64,000 nucleotides of DNA from Paenibacillus sp. MZ04-78.2 (lineage in GTDB: Bacteria > Bacillota > Bacilli > Paenibacillales > NBRC-103111), in contig NZ_JANAVJ010000002.1 of NCBI RefSeq assembly GCF_024213375.1, forward strand, positions 186,001 through 250,000. The letters run 5' to 3'. The notes beneath the pieces are model-generated. The model was not told the origin of the DNA. It did no database searches and worked only from the letters and a program-made list of their open reading frames with translations. Every line of letters starts with the position of its first letter. Position 1 is the first letter of the stretch. A program made the translations under genes and the position numbers. Positions 35,956-46,257 of this stretch are shown here, in pieces.

Positions 35956-36828
35956 ATCGCCGAACGCTTGGCCGAGCTTCAAAAATTCATGCAGCACCGG
36001 CGACGTCTCGTCTTTCCGCCAAATAAACGCCGTTTCCAGAACGGCGGCTTCCCGAATGTCCCGGTAAACGACCCCTTGATTTTGCTGGTGCCGAAATGAC
36101 GCGGGAACCAAAGCAACCCCCATCCCTTCGGCTACGAAGGCGACAACGGTTAAAATTTCAGGCGCTTCCAGCGCAAGGTTAGGCGAAAATCCGGCCTTAT
36201 AGCACAAATGGATGACCGCATCGTGATAGGTAGAACCGTTTTGCCTGGGAGACAAAATAAACGGCTCATCCTCCAGATCGCGGACGCTAAGCGCTTGCCG
36301 GCCGGCCAACGGATGCGCCTCGGGAAGCACCGCCATAAACGGCTCGCGTATAAACAGCTCCGTATTCAAATACGGACTGTGAATCGAGGCGCCTACAATT
36401 CCGAGATGGATGCTTTTTTCGTGCAGCGCTTGCAGCTGGTTCCCGCTCTTCATTTGATGCAGCTTTAATTCCACCGAAGGAAAACGCAGCCGATACTGCT
36501 GCAGCAGCGGAACGATGTGATAGGTCGCCGAACCGACAAAGCCAATCACCAGTCTGCCCGTTTGCCCGCGGCTCGCTTTCTCCGCCGTCTCGCGCGCTTG
36601 CTCCACACGCGCTAACGCCGACCGCGACTCCTCCAGGAATACTTTCCCCGCATCCGTTAATTCCACGTGCTGCTTGCTTCGGGAAAATAACGAGAATCCG
36701 AGCTCTTCCTCCAGCTTGCGGATTTGCTGGCTTAACGGGGGCTGCGCCATATTGAGGCGTGCAGCCGCCCGGCCGAAATGCAGCTCCTCCGCAACCGTAA
36801 CGAAGTATCGCAAATGACGCAGTTCCAC
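35953..36828 (-). CDS. LysR-family transcriptional regulator
   Basis: 291 residues. An N-terminal winged helix-turn-helix (MELRHLRYFVTVAEELHFGRAAARLNMAQPPLSQQIRKLEEELG spans residues 1-44) is followed by a periplasmic-binding-type effector domain. Closest in look to the BenM/CatR branch (RYFVTVAEELHFGRAA). It lies 128 bases upstream of prpC on the same strand, so it may control the methylcitrate operon; the usual divergent arrangement is absent. The effector is unknown. Confidence 0.88.
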   Translation of the reverse strand: MELRHLRYFVTVAEELHFGRAAARLNMAQPPLSQQIRKLEEELGFSLFSRSKQHVELTDAGKVFLEESRSALARVEQARETAEKASRGQTGRLVIGFVGSATYHIVPLLQQYRLRFPSVELKLHQMKSGNQLQALHEKSIHLGIVGASIHSPYLNTELFIREPFMAVLPEAHPLAGRQALSVRDLEDEPFILSPRQNGSTYHDAVIHLCYKAGFSPNLALEAPEILTVVAFVAEGMGVALVPASFRHQQNQGVVYRDIREAAVLETAFIWRKDETSPVLHEFLKLGQAFGD

Positions 36829-36993
36829 TGTGCCTCTCCCCTTTGATCGCTTTATCCTTCCGCTTGTACTTCAATTATACAATAGGCACGAATCATTTTG
36901 GAAAATATAGCATAAACAGGAATAGGACCTGACCAAGAAAGGCCAAGTCCTTCATTATCTGTAGGTTAGCGGAATTCGAGATGCGCTTTCGCT

Positions 36994-37395
36994 TTAGCCC
37001 ATGGCTTTGAAAAGGAGGGCATATAAATCCGGTACTTCTCTGTCGATCCGCACCGGCTTCCAATCCCGGTTCAACCAGACGTGCTGCGTTCTCCCGGTGA
37101 CCAGCACTTCCTCGCCGCGTTTAATTTCGTAAGCGAACTGGAGCCGAAGACTCCTCAACTCGACAACTTTGGTGTCAATCGTCACCAGATCATCGTAACG
37201 GGCGGGCGAGCGGAATTTCAGGTCCGCTTCGATCACCGGCAGCAGCAGACCGCGGGCCTCCAGCGCCTGATAAGGCATACCCAGCTCGCGGATCATCTCC
37301 GTCCGGCCGACTTCAAACCAATTCAAATAGTTGGCGTGATACACGACACCCATCTGGTCCGTCTCCTGATAGCGGACACGTAGAGCATGCTGCAT
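36994..37395 (-). CDS. acyl-CoA thioesterase, YbgC/4HBT family
   Basis: 133-residue hotdog-fold thioesterase. The signature GVVYHANYLNWFEVGRTEMI has the catalytic-type Asp/Asn-Tyr environment of 4-hydroxybenzoyl-CoA thioesterases. It hydrolyses acyl-CoAs of unknown chain type. It lies downstream of pyk on the same strand, with a terminator between them. GGAGG lies before the ATG. Confidence 0.85.
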   Translation of the reverse strand: MQHALRVRYQETDQMGVVYHANYLNWFEVGRTEMIRELGMPYQALEARGLLLPVIEADLKFRSPARYDDLVTIDTKVVELRSLRLQFAYEIKRGEEVLVTGRTQHVWLNRDWKPVRIDREVPDLYALLFKAMG

Positions 37396-37430
37396 ACGAA
37401 CCTCCTGAATCCTTATAGTTATAAAGCAAA

Positions 37431-37459
37431 GGAGCGAAACCGCTGTTCGATTTCGCTCC
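37431..37459 (-). terminator. terminator after pyk
   Basis: On the minus strand GGAGCGAAA, 11-base loop, TTTCGCTCC and TTTGCTTTAT, about 40 bases after the pyk stop codon. Confidence 0.75.
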
Positions 37460-37496
37460 GATGGTTCTGTATCGTAAGGCTTCGACGATGTTCTAT

Positions 37497-39254
37497 TTAC
37501 AGCACGCGGGCGCGGCCGGAATAGATGACGCCGACTTCCGGATAGATGGATACTTCGTCGTTGTCTTTCAGGATGCCGATCGCGTTGTCCACACCGACGA
37601 TGACCGGCTTGCCCAAGCTGATGCCGACAACTGCCGCATGGGACGTAATCCCGCCTGTCTCGGTAATGACCGCTGCCGCTTTCTCGAAGGCCGGCATATA
37701 GTCTTTATCTGTCGTAATAGTAACCAGAATGCAGCCCTCGGTCGTCTTCGCATTCGCTTCCTCGGCGGAGCGGGCCGTCACGACATGGCCTGTGGCGATT
37801 TGCGTGCCGATCCCTTGCCCTTTGGCGATCATTTCACCGATTTGATGAACCTTGATCAAGTTGGTCGTTCCGGAGCGGCCGACCGGCACACCTGCGGTAA
37901 TCACGACGAGATCGCCCAAGCTGACAAGGCCTGATTTCACGCTGGCATCTACGGCATGCTCGAACAATTGGTCGGTCGAAGTACACGTTTCACCTTTCAC
38001 CGGAATAACGCCCCATACGAGCGACAAACGGCGCAGCACGCGGTCGTTCGGCGTTACCGCGATAATCGGCGCTTTCGGACGGTATTTGGATACCATACGC
38101 GCCGTATAGCCGCTTTCCGTCGAAGTCAGAATCGCTTTGGCGTCCAGATCAAGCGCCGAGTTCGCTACCGCTTGGCTGATCGCCTCGGTTACAGTCTTCT
38201 GCTGCGCATTGCTTTGACGGATGAAAATTTCCCGGTATTCCAGCGCGGTTTCCGCACGCTCGGCGATGCGGGCCATCGTCTGTACCGACTCCACCGGGTA
38301 TTTCCCTGCTGCCGTTTCACCGGACAACATCACGGCGTCCGTGCCGTCGAAGATCGCGTTCGCCACGTCACTTGCTTCCGCACGCGTCGGGCGCGGGTTG
38401 CGCTGCATGGAATCCAGCATCATCGTAGCCGTAATAACCGGTTTGCCGGCCTGGTTACATTTTTTGATCATCGCTTTTTGCACGATCGGCACGTCTTCAG
38501 CCGGAATTTCCACGCCGAGATCGCCGCGCGCTACCATGAGACCGTCGGATACCTCGAGAATTTCGTCGAGGTTTTCCACGCCTTCCTGGTTTTCGATTTT
38601 GGAAATGATTTGAATATGCGTTGCGTTATGGCGGTCCAAAATTTCACGGATTTCAAGGACGTCACTTGCTTTGCGCACGAAAGAAGCAGCGATAAAATCC
38701 ACTCCCTGCTGAATGCCGAAAATGATATCGTTCGCGTCTTTTTCCGTGATGCCCGGCAGGTTGATTTTCACCCCCGGCACGTTCACGCCTTTCTTGCCTC
38801 CAAGCAATCCCCCGTTTTTAATCCGGCACACGACATCCGTTCCGCGAATATCCTCGACCGTCAGTCCGATCAAGCCGTCATCGATCAGAATGGTGGAACC
38901 GATCTTTACATCCCTGTAAAGGTCCCTGTATGTGATGGAAACGCGCTCGGCATCGCCGAGTACTTCTTCCGTCGTTAAGGTGATCAGATTGTCCTGAAGC
39001 AGCTCAACTTTTTGATCGTCCTTCAGCTTGCCGGTCCGGATTTCCGGTCCCTTGGTATCAAGCAGAATGGCTACGCTTTTGCCGAGCTCCTGACAAGCCT
39101 GACGCGCGTTCTTGATTCTGTTGCCATGCTCCTCGAAATCGCCGTGGGAGAAGTTCAGCCTAGCAACGTTCATCCCTGCATCAATGAGCTTCTTGAACAT
39201 GTCCAGCGATTCGCTGACCGGTCCGATGGTACACACAATTTTTGTTTTACGCAT
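37497..39254 (-). CDS. pyk: pyruvate kinase
   Basis: 585-residue glycolytic enzyme making pyruvate and ATP from PEP and ADP. N-terminus [16 protein letters not shown], active-site region [16 protein letters not shown] and the signature [12 protein letters not shown]. Like Bacillus and Geobacillus enzymes it carries an extra C-terminal PEP-utilising-type domain (about 475-585) with [13 protein letters not shown]. Its ATG overlaps the end of accA by 8 bases, with AGGAGGG inside accA, so translation is coupled to accDA. The pfkA gene usually found between accA and pyk in Bacillus is absent. Confidence 0.97.
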   Translation of the reverse strand: MRKTKIVCTIGPVSESLDMFKKLIDAGMNVARLNFSHGDFEEHGNRIKNARQACQELGKSVAILLDTKGPEIRTGKLKDDQKVELLQDNLITLTTEEVLGDAERVSITYRDLYRDVKIGSTILIDDGLIGLTVEDIRGTDVVCRIKNGGLLGGKKGVNVPGVKINLPGITEKDANDIIFGIQQGVDFIAASFVRKASDVLEIREILDRHNATHIQIISKIENQEGVENLDEILEVSDGLMVARGDLGVEIPAEDVPIVQKAMIKKCNQAGKPVITATMMLDSMQRNPRPTRAEASDVANAIFDGTDAVMLSGETAAGKYPVESVQTMARIAERAETALEYREIFIRQSNAQQKTVTEAISQAVANSALDLDAKAILTSTESGYTARMVSKYRPKAPIIAVTPNDRVLRRLSLVWGVIPVKGETCTSTDQLFEHAVDASVKSGLVSLGDLVVITAGVPVGRSGTTNLIKVHQIGEMIAKGQGIGTQIATGHVVTARSAEEANAKTTEGCILVTITTDKDYMPAFEKAAAVITETGGITSHAAVVGISLGKPVIVGVDNAIGILKDNDEVSIYPEVGVIYSGRARVL

Positions 39255-40221
39255 GATTTCCCTCCTGGATCGTGGTGAACCGACCGATTTGTCTAAATTT
39301 ATTATAACGGTCTTCTATTAATTCATTCTCTGTCATCTTGAGCAATTCCTGCAAGTGGGTCCACAACATTTGCTTAATCGATTCCGCTTGCGCGACAACA
39401 TCCCGATGAGCGCCGCCCTTCGGTTCGGGAATGATCGCGTCGATAACGCCGATCTTCAAAATTTCGTCCGCCGTAATCTTCATCGCTTCGGCGGCCTCCA
39501 TCGATTTTGAAGCGTCTTTATATAAAATCGAGGCTGCGCCTTCCGGGCTGATAACCGAATAAATCGCATTCTCAAGCATAAATACGCGGTTGCCTACGCC
39601 AAGCGCCAAAGCGCCGCCGCTGCCGCCTTCGCCGATGACGACGCACAAGACGGGCACTCGCAAGGATGCCATCTCCATCAGATTCCGGGCGATCGCTTCC
39701 CCTTGCCCTCTCTCTTCCGCCGCATTGCCGGGGTAAGCGCCTTTCGTATCGATGAACGTAATGATCGGACGCTTGAACTTGTCCGCCTGCTTCATAAAAC
39801 GCAGCGCTTTGCGGAAGCCTTCCGGATGCGGGCTGCCGAAGTGACGCGCAATGTTGTCCTTCGTGTCTTTCCCTTTCTGATGGCCGACCACCGTCACCGG
39901 AATGCCGTTAAATCGTGCGATGCCCCCCACAATGGCCAAGTCGTCGCCATATAAACGGTCCCCGTGCAGCTCGATGAAATCGGTGAACAAATGCTGAATG
40001 TAGTCCAGCGTCGTCGGGCGCTGCGGATGACGGGCGACCTGCATTTTTTGCCGGGTCGACATGCCGGCGTACAATTCCGTTTCGAGCTGCTCCAGCCGCT
40101 GCTCCAAACGCTTGATTTCCTCGGAGAAATCGATCTGCTTGTCCGCTCCGAACTTGCGCAGCTCGTCGATTTTGGCGCGAAGCTCGACTAGCGGCTGCTC
40201 AAAAGGCATTTCACTAGCCAT
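39247..40221 (-). CDS. accA: acetyl-CoA carboxylase carboxyltransferase subunit alpha
   Basis: 324-residue subunit that with AccD moves the carboxyl group from biotin to acetyl-CoA, the first step of fatty-acid synthesis. N-terminal coiled coil [16 protein letters not shown], then the crotonase-type carboxyltransferase core with [36 protein letters not shown] and [12 protein letters not shown]. It overlaps accD upstream by 8 bases and pyk downstream by 8 bases, so the three are coupled. Confidence 0.97.
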   Translation of the reverse strand: MASEMPFEQPLVELRAKIDELRKFGADKQIDFSEEIKRLEQRLEQLETELYAGMSTRQKMQVARHPQRPTTLDYIQHLFTDFIELHGDRLYGDDLAIVGGIARFNGIPVTVVGHQKGKDTKDNIARHFGSPHPEGFRKALRFMKQADKFKRPIITFIDTKGAYPGNAAEERGQGEAIARNLMEMASLRVPVLCVVIGEGGSGGALALGVGNRVFMLENAIYSVISPEGAASILYKDASKSMEAAEAMKITADEILKIGVIDAIIPEPKGGAHRDVVAQAESIKQMLWTHLQELLKMTENELIEDRYNKFRQIGRFTTIQEGNHA

Positions 40222-41134
40222 TAACGGTTTCCTCCTTTACCGCGTGCATGCCAAGAAGACGGGTCAGCGTACTCCGCATTTCTTTGCGGTGCGAGATCAG
40301 GTCCACTTGTCCATGCTTCAGGTTAAATTCCGCCGTCTGGAAGCCTGGGGGCAGCTTGATTCTCATCGTCTGTTCGATGACGCGTCCGCCGGTAAAGCCG
40401 AACGCCACGCCCGGCTCGGCAATAATGTAGTCTCCAAGCATCGCGAAGCTCGCGCTGACGCCGCCGAAGGTCGGGTCGGTAATGACGGAAACGTACAGGC
40501 CGCCCTGCTCGTTCAGCTTGGCGAGCGCCGCGCTCGTTTTCGCCATCTGCATCAGGCTGAGAATACTTTCCTGCATCCGCGCGCCGCCCGATGTGGAGAA
40601 AATGATAACCGGCCGGTTCGTCCGGGTCGCATGCTCGATCGCGTTCGTCACCTTTTCGCCAACAACCGATCCGAGCGTACCGCCCATAAAGTCGAAGCTC
40701 ATCACCGCTACGACAACCGGATACCCTCCGATCGTTCCTTCGCCGGTAATAACGGCGTCCTGCATGCCGGTAGCTTCGACCGCTTTGTTGTATTTGGCTA
40801 TGTAAGCGGGAAATTCGAGCGGGTCCTCGGATGCCATCTCGCTGTCAAACTCCACAAAGCAGCCATCGTCCATCGTCATCTGGATGCGCTCTACGGCATT
40901 CAGCTTGTAATGGTACTCGCAAGCGGTACATACCTTTAAGTTTTTATCAAGCTCTTTGTTATACTGGATCGTCCCGCACTTGGGGCACTTGTTCATCAGG
41001 CCTTCCGGGATTTCGCGTTTCGGACGCTCTTCGGGAACGTCGATGGCTCCGTCCATCACCCGGTTCGGAGCCCTCCTGTCCACGGAAGGAACCGTGGCAT
41101 ATTTTCTTTTCTGAAACAAGTCTTTAAATTGCAC
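40214..41134 (-). CDS. accD: acetyl-CoA carboxylase carboxyltransferase subunit beta
   Basis: 306-residue partner of AccA. The N-terminal four-cysteine zinc ribbon is seen as KCPKCG and VCTACEY, followed by the carboxyltransferase domain with [21 protein letters not shown] and [16 protein letters not shown]. It is the first gene of the accD-accA-pyk unit. Confidence 0.97.
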   Translation of the reverse strand: MQFKDLFQKRKYATVPSVDRRAPNRVMDGAIDVPEERPKREIPEGLMNKCPKCGTIQYNKELDKNLKVCTACEYHYKLNAVERIQMTMDDGCFVEFDSEMASEDPLEFPAYIAKYNKAVEATGMQDAVITGEGTIGGYPVVVAVMSFDFMGGTLGSVVGEKVTNAIEHATRTNRPVIIFSTSGGARMQESILSLMQMAKTSAALAKLNEQGGLYVSVITDPTFGGVSASFAMLGDYIIAEPGVAFGFTGGRVIEQTMRIKLPPGFQTAEFNLKHGQVDLISHRKEMRSTLTRLLGMHAVKEETVNG

Positions 41135-41167
41135 AATTACACCTCGCTTGCGGTATTGGGGACTTGT

Positions 41168-41359
41168 TTAGGATCTATGCAAAATGGAATTCAGCACTTC
41201 CTGAACCTCTTCCAATTCACCTTCGGGAACGACGATCTCAAATTGGTTTTTGGTCATGTTGATAGCGCGGACTTGAACAAGGAAGCCTTCCTCCGTAAGT
41301 CTTTGCTTGATTCTTTCAGCGATTTTAGCGGTCGGAGCGATATAGATAACCGTCCACAT
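41168..41359 (-). CDS. small conserved protein upstream of accD, unknown function
   Basis: 63 residues from MWTVIYIAPTAKIAERI to the end LEEVQEVLNSILHRS. It has a compact beta-alpha-beta pattern (VIYIAP, IKQRLTEEGFLVQVRAI, FEIVVPEGE), like the DUF2007 signal-transducing-type small proteins. No catalytic residues stand out. The short distance to accD (about 33 bases) suggests one transcript. Confidence 0.65.
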   Translation of the reverse strand: MWTVIYIAPTAKIAERIKQRLTEEGFLVQVRAINMTKNQFEIVVPEGELEEVQEVLNSILHRS

Positions 41360-41488
41360 GGAAAAGGACCTCCCGAACATAATGCAATAATGATATCATA
41401 AGTGCACTTTTTCCCGCAACCGAAGTTCGGTATGCCGGAGGGGAGGTCTTTATCGGTAAAAGGTGCGCCGTTTCGGCAAATCTCGACG

Positions 41489-41983
41489 TCAGGTTTGCGT
41501 CGAAAGTCCGTCCGCCTCATCCTGATGCTTGTGCGCGATCCGGGCCGAAGCCGCGGCGGCCAGCCCCGCCACCAGGTCGTCCAAAAAAACGTGAATGCGC
41601 GTCGGGTGGTCATTCAGCTCGCGAATGATGCCCGGCTTTCTCTTATCCAAATAGCCAAAGCTGGTCAGCCCGACCATGCCGTATACGTGAACGATGCCGA
41701 GCGCCAAGGTCTCGTCCACGCCGTACAAGGGCGCATCCGTCTCCATCAGTCCCTGCAGCGGCTCGGGCAGTTCCTTCCGTTCGGCCAGCTCGTCCAGCGC
41801 GATTCCGGTATAAAGCACGTATTGGACCTCGCGCTTTCGGAGAACCATCAGCACGCTCTCAATGCACGCCTCCGCGGAAAGCGCGGGATTATAGGGAAGC
41901 TGCAATTCGCGCACAATGTCCGCTATTTGTTCGACAGTAACGCCGCGTTTCTCCAAACATTCGACAATGTGTTGGCAGGACAT
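41489..41983 (-). CDS. phosphatidylglycerophosphatase A-like protein (YutG type)
   Basis: 164 residues. The C-terminal half carries the PgpA signature pieces GIVHVYGMVGLTSFGYLDK and HVFLDDLVAGLAAA, with the paired Asp residues that bind metal. Unlike enteric PgpA there are few membrane segments, as in Bacillus YutG. Role in lipid head-group dephosphorylation is inferred from the family. The ATG at 41983 has GGAGGAGG about 12 bases upstream; an alternative start lies at 42043. Confidence 0.75.
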   Translation of the reverse strand: MSCQHIVECLEKRGVTVEQIADIVRELQLPYNPALSAEACIESVLMVLRKREVQYVLYTGIALDELAERKELPEPLQGLMETDAPLYGVDETLALGIVHVYGMVGLTSFGYLDKRKPGIIRELNDHPTRIHVFLDDLVAGLAAAASARIAHKHQDEADGLSTQT

Positions 41984-42093
41984 AGAAAAAATAACGCCTC
42001 CTCCGGTTCCATTTCGTAACGCGTGCAAACCGGCGAGTCTCACGTCTCGCCGAAAGGGTGCAGGTTACTAAATGTATGCGGAGGAGGCGCGAT

Positions 42094-45000
42094 TTATTTC
42101 ACTTTCACGCTGTCTTTGCCAAGCAGCTCTTCAATGCGGGCGAACAGCTCGGGAGACGGCTTCACCTTGTACTGGTCGCTTAAGCCGAGCGTTTTCTGGG
42201 TCCGCTCGTAGTACAGCACGACCGGCAGCGGACCGCTATGCCCGGCGATCAGCCGCTTGAGCGATTCAAGCACCGCCGGCTGCTCGCGCTGCGGAGAGAT
42301 GCGCATGTAGACGCGCTGACCCGTCGTTGCGGCGCGGGGACCGCGGGCGGCGGCAGCTTCAGCGGGCCGTTCAGGCCTGTCCGCAGCCTTGCGCTCCGCC
42401 CCGCCCGGCGAGGGGCTGGACGCTTGAGACGCCGCCGGGGAAGCTGCCGCCGAGTATCGGCTTCGCGAGTCGCGCGCAGCCTCCGCTGAAGCGGTGCCGC
42501 GGGGCGCAGAGCCGGAAGCGCGCCGCTGACCGCTTCGCGAGGCCCCTGCCGGGAGCGGCGCCGGCTTGACCGCCTTCTGCTCCAGATGCGGATCATCCAG
42601 CGCAATAAGTTGGTCGGCCAGCAGCTTGTAGTCTTCGTCCCCGAGCTGAAGCTTGGCGACGACCAGCACGGGCTTGCCCTTCTGCACCAGCGGGGCGTAC
42701 TTTTTCCACGTTTCCGGGAACAGCACGACCTCCGCCTTGCCGACACGGTCTTCCAGCTCCATGAACGCCATCGGCTGGCCTTTTTTCGTGACGATTGTCT
42801 TGTTCGAGACGACCAGCCCGGCAACCATGACGTCGCTGCCATCCGGATACTCTTGAAGCCGGGACAGCAGGTCTATCTCCAGCTTCTGCAGCACCGCATC
42901 GAAATCGTCGAGCGGACTGCCGGAAATGTACAGGCCGAGCAGCTCCCGCTCCAGCTCCAGCTTTTGCGTCAGCGTAAACGGAGGAATCTGAGGGTATTCC
43001 ACCTCCCAGTTGACCTCCTCCGTGAAGCCGTCGAGCACAAGCTGCAAATCTTCGCGGTCCTTGCGCCACTTGACCGCCGCATCGACGGCGTCTTCCAGCA
43101 TCGCAAGCTGCTGGGACCGATGGCCCGGCAGCGAATCGAGCGCGCCGCCTTGAATCAGCGACTCCATCACGCGCTTGTTGCAGACGCGCAGGTCGACGCG
43201 CCGGCAGAAATCGATCAAGCTGGCATAGGCGCCCGTACGTCGCTCTGCGATGATCGATTCAATCGCGTGCGTCCCGACGTTCTTGATCGCCGCGAGGCCG
43301 AAGCGAATCGCGCCGCCGTTCTCTGCCGCAATCGGCGTAAACAGAAAGCCGCTTTCGTTCACGTCGGGCGGGAGCACGGCGATGCCCATGCGGCGGCATT
43401 CGTCGGCATATTCCGCGATTTTATGATGGCTGCCCGTCACTGCCGTCAGCATCGACGCCATGAACGGCACGGGGTAATGCGCCTTCAGATACGCCGTCTG
43501 GAATGCCAGCACGCCGTAAGCCGTCGCATGCGCCCGCGGGTAGCCGTAGTCGGCGAAGCGTACGATCATGTCGTATACCCGGTTCGCCTCGGCTTCGCTA
43601 TAGCCTTGGCTTAGGCTCCCTTTCACGAAGTGGTCGCGCTCCTTGTCCAGCACTTCCCGCTTCTTCTTGCTGACCGCCCGGCGCAGCAAATCCGCTTCGC
43701 CAAGGCTGAAGCCGGCCATCTTCGAAGCGATCTGCATGATCTGCTCCTGATAAATGATGATCCCGCACGTATCCCGCAGGATGGGCTCCAGCGCTTCATG
43801 CGGGTATTCCACCGGCTGCTGTCCGTGCTTGTAGGCGATATACTTCGGGATGAATTCCATCGGGCCCGGCCGGTAGAGCGCGAGCACCGAGATGATGTCC
43901 TCGAAGTTCGACGGCCGCAGCTCCTTCAGCACGCGGCGCATCCCGGCCGACTCCAGCTGGAAAATGCCCGTCGTATCGCCCCGGCTGAGCAGCTCATATG
44001 TGGCCGGATCGTCGTCCGGCACCTTCGTCCAGTCGAAGGGCGCTCCCGTCTGCTCGCAAATCCATTCCAGCGTACGCTCGATGATGGACAGCGTCCGCAG
44101 TCCGAGAAAGTCCATCTTCAGCAGGCCGATCGCTTCCAGATGCTCCATCGTATACTGCGTCAGCGCCGTCTGCTCGGTTCCTTCCTGCAGCGGCACGTAC
44201 TGCGTCAGCGGCTCGCGCGAAATGACGACGCCCGCGGCGTGGGTGGAGGCGTGGCGCGGCATCCCCTCCACCTTCATCGCCAGCTCCAGCAGCTCCGCCG
44301 TCTTCGGCTGCTTCGCGGCGAGCGCCTTCAGGTCGGGGCTCGCGCGCAGCGCCTCCTCCAGCGTCATGCCGAGCTGATGCGGAATCAGCTTGGCCGCGCG
44401 GTCCACCTCGCCGTAAGGCATGTTCAGCACCCGGCCGACGTCGCGCACCGCCCCTTTGGCGGCCATCGTTCCGAAGGTGATAATCTGCGCCACCCGGTCC
44501 CGGCCGTACTTGCGCACGACATAGTCAATCACCTCGTCGCGCCGGAGGTCGCTGAAGTCAATATCGATATCGGGCATCGACACCCGCTCGGGGTTCAGGA
44601 ACCGTTCGAACAGCAGGTTGTAGCGGATCGGGTCCACATCGGTGATGCGCAGCACGTAGGCGACGAGGCTCCCCGCCGACGACCCCCGTCCGGGTCCGGT
44701 CGCGATCCCCTGCTCGTGAGCGAAACGGATGAAGTCCCATACGATCAGAAAATAATCCGAATACCCCATCCGCTCGATGACGGACAGCTCGTAATGCAGC
44801 CGTTCATCCACCTTGCTCCGCCACTCCGCGTCGTTCCATTCCTCGGCCGCGCCGTACCGCTGCTCGAGGCCCTGCCGACAAAGCTGGGCGAGATACGCCC
44901 CGGCTGTCATGCCGTCCGGAATCGGAGCGAATTCCGGCAAAATCGACTGCCCGAACTCTAGCTCAAGGTCGCACCGTCGGGCTACTTCCAGCGTATTGGC

Positions 45001-45783
45001 AAGCGCCTCCGGCGCATGGGCGAACAGCTCTGCCATCTCGTCCGGGCTTTTCAAATAAAGCTGCGATGTATGAAACTTAAGCCGCGCTTCATCGTCGATC
45101 GTTTTACCCGTGCCTATGCAAATGAGGATGTCCTGCACCGCATGATCCGGCTCGCGAACGTAATGCGCGTCGTTGGTCGCGACCAGCGGAATGCCGGTGT
45201 CGCGGGCAAGCCGGAGCATGTCCTGCATCACTTTCTTTTGCTCCGTCAGGCCGTGGTCCTGCAGCTCCAGAAAAAAATCGTCTCCGAAGATCGCGCGGTA
45301 GCGCAGCGCCGCCGCCTTCGCCTCGTCGTAGCGTCCGTGCAGCAGATGCTGGGACACCTCGCTGCCAAGACACGAGCTGGTGCAGATCAGCCCTTCCGCA
45401 TAGCGCTCCAGATGCTCCAGATCGATCCGCGGCTTATAGTGATAGCCTTCCAAATGTCCAATGGAGCACAGCTTCATCAGATTTTGATAGCCGGTTTTAT
45501 TTTTGGCGAGCAGGATCAGGTGATAGATCGGCTGCTCTTGACGGCTGCCTTTTTGCCGGATGGAGCCCGAAGTGAAATAAACCTCGCACCCGATAATCGG
45601 CTTGATCCCCCGCTGCTTGCACGCTTTATAAAAAGGAATGGCGCCGTACATCACACCGTGATCCGTCAGCGCCAGCGCCTTCATGCCGAGCTCGGCCGCA
45701 CGGCCGACCAAATCGTCGATGCGCGCGGCGCCATCGAGCAGACTATATTCGCTGTGCACATGCAAATGTACGAAATCGCCCAT
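42094..45783 (-). CDS. dnaE: DNA polymerase III subunit alpha (DnaE type)
   Basis: 1229-residue replicative or primer-extending polymerase. PHP domain HLHVHSEYSLLDGA and LTDHGVMYGAIPFYKA; palm with GRGSSAGSLVAYVLRI and catalytic PDIDIDFSDLRRDEV; thumb and fingers with RPGPMEFIPKYI; helix-hairpin-helix YPRAHATAYGVLAF; OB fold VMVAGLVVSNKTI. The C-terminal part has an unusual Ala/Ser/Pro/Arg-rich linker of about 95 residues (coding roughly 42310-42560) before a last folded segment RVYMRISPQREQPAVL. GGGAGG before the ATG at 45783 decides the start over 45819. It is divergent from ytrH. Confidence 0.95.
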   Translation of the reverse strand: MGDFVHLHVHSEYSLLDGAARIDDLVGRAAELGMKALALTDHGVMYGAIPFYKACKQRGIKPIIGCEVYFTSGSIRQKGSRQEQPIYHLILLAKNKTGYQNLMKLCSIGHLEGYHYKPRIDLEHLERYAEGLICTSSCLGSEVSQHLLHGRYDEAKAAALRYRAIFGDDFFLELQDHGLTEQKKVMQDMLRLARDTGIPLVATNDAHYVREPDHAVQDILICIGTGKTIDDEARLKFHTSQLYLKSPDEMAELFAHAPEALANTLEVARRCDLELEFGQSILPEFAPIPDGMTAGAYLAQLCRQGLEQRYGAAEEWNDAEWRSKVDERLHYELSVIERMGYSDYFLIVWDFIRFAHEQGIATGPGRGSSAGSLVAYVLRITDVDPIRYNLLFERFLNPERVSMPDIDIDFSDLRRDEVIDYVVRKYGRDRVAQIITFGTMAAKGAVRDVGRVLNMPYGEVDRAAKLIPHQLGMTLEEALRASPDLKALAAKQPKTAELLELAMKVEGMPRHASTHAAGVVISREPLTQYVPLQEGTEQTALTQYTMEHLEAIGLLKMDFLGLRTLSIIERTLEWICEQTGAPFDWTKVPDDDPATYELLSRGDTTGIFQLESAGMRRVLKELRPSNFEDIISVLALYRPGPMEFIPKYIAYKHGQQPVEYPHEALEPILRDTCGIIIYQEQIMQIASKMAGFSLGEADLLRRAVSKKKREVLDKERDHFVKGSLSQGYSEAEANRVYDMIVRFADYGYPRAHATAYGVLAFQTAYLKAHYPVPFMASMLTAVTGSHHKIAEYADECRRMGIAVLPPDVNESGFLFTPIAAENGGAIRFGLAAIKNVGTHAIESIIAERRTGAYASLIDFCRRVDLRVCNKRVMESLIQGGALDSLPGHRSQQLAMLEDAVDAAVKWRKDREDLQLVLDGFTEEVNWEVEYPQIPPFTLTQKLELERELLGLYISGSPLDDFDAVLQKLEIDLLSRLQEYPDGSDVMVAGLVVSNKTIVTKKGQPMAFMELEDRVGKAEVVLFPETWKKYAPLVQKGKPVLVVAKLQLGDEDYKLLADQLIALDDPHLEQKAVKPAPLPAGASRSGQRRASGSAPRGTASAEAARDSRSRYSAAASPAASQASSPSPGGAERKAADRPERPAEAAAARGPRAATTGQRVYMRISPQREQPAVLESLKRLIAGHSGPLPVVLYYERTQKTLGLSDQYKVKPSPELFARIEELLGKDSVKVK

Positions 45784-45924
45784 CCGGGCCGCCTCCCCGC
45801 GTTTGAAATATTTATCCATAGTTTAGCATAATGCGAACAAGTGTGCCATATATTTAGTAGGGCGAAGTCGGCCAAGCCCCGAACGGCTGGGAACGGCTCA
45901 ACAGTCCGGAAAGGATGAGGAACG

Positions 45925-46257
45925 ATGTCTCCATTTGTATCCAGATGCTTTCTTGATTTTTTCGTGGCGTTCGGAGTCGTGCTCGGGGGGACGATGCTGG
46001 CCGGCATTAGCGCCGTACTAACGCTCGAACCGCCGGTGTACCGGATGACGAGCGTCGCGGAGCAAATCAAAATTTGGGCGATCGTCGCCGCCATCGGCGG
46101 AACGATCGATCCGATCCGCGCAATTGAGACGCATTTTATCGAGGGACATATCTCCCCGGCGATCAAACAAATCATGTACATCGTCTGCGCCTTCGTCGGC
46201 GCGCATATGGGCTCGACCCTGATCCAGTGGATCTGCAAAGGAGGGGGCGAGGGGTGA
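45925..46257 (+). CDS. ytrH: sporulation membrane protein YtrH
   Basis: 110-residue protein with three hydrophobic segments (about 10-30, 48-64 and 83-104). The segment AIGGTIDPIRAIETHFIEGH is typical of YtrH, a mother-cell membrane protein needed for efficient sporulation in Bacillus. GGATGAGG lies before the ATG. The stop overlaps the ytrI GTG start, so the two are coupled. Divergent from dnaE as in Bacillus. Confidence 0.88.
   Translation: MSPFVSRCFLDFFVAFGVVLGGTMLAGISAVLTLEPPVYRMTSVAEQIKIWAIVAAIGGTIDPIRAIETHFIEGHISPAIKQIMYIVCAFVGAHMGSTLIQWICKGGGEG

Noticed and set aside
36287-36874. 195-codon minus-strand frame inside the LysR gene
   Set aside because: Alternate frame of the LysR coding sequence without motif or ribosome site.
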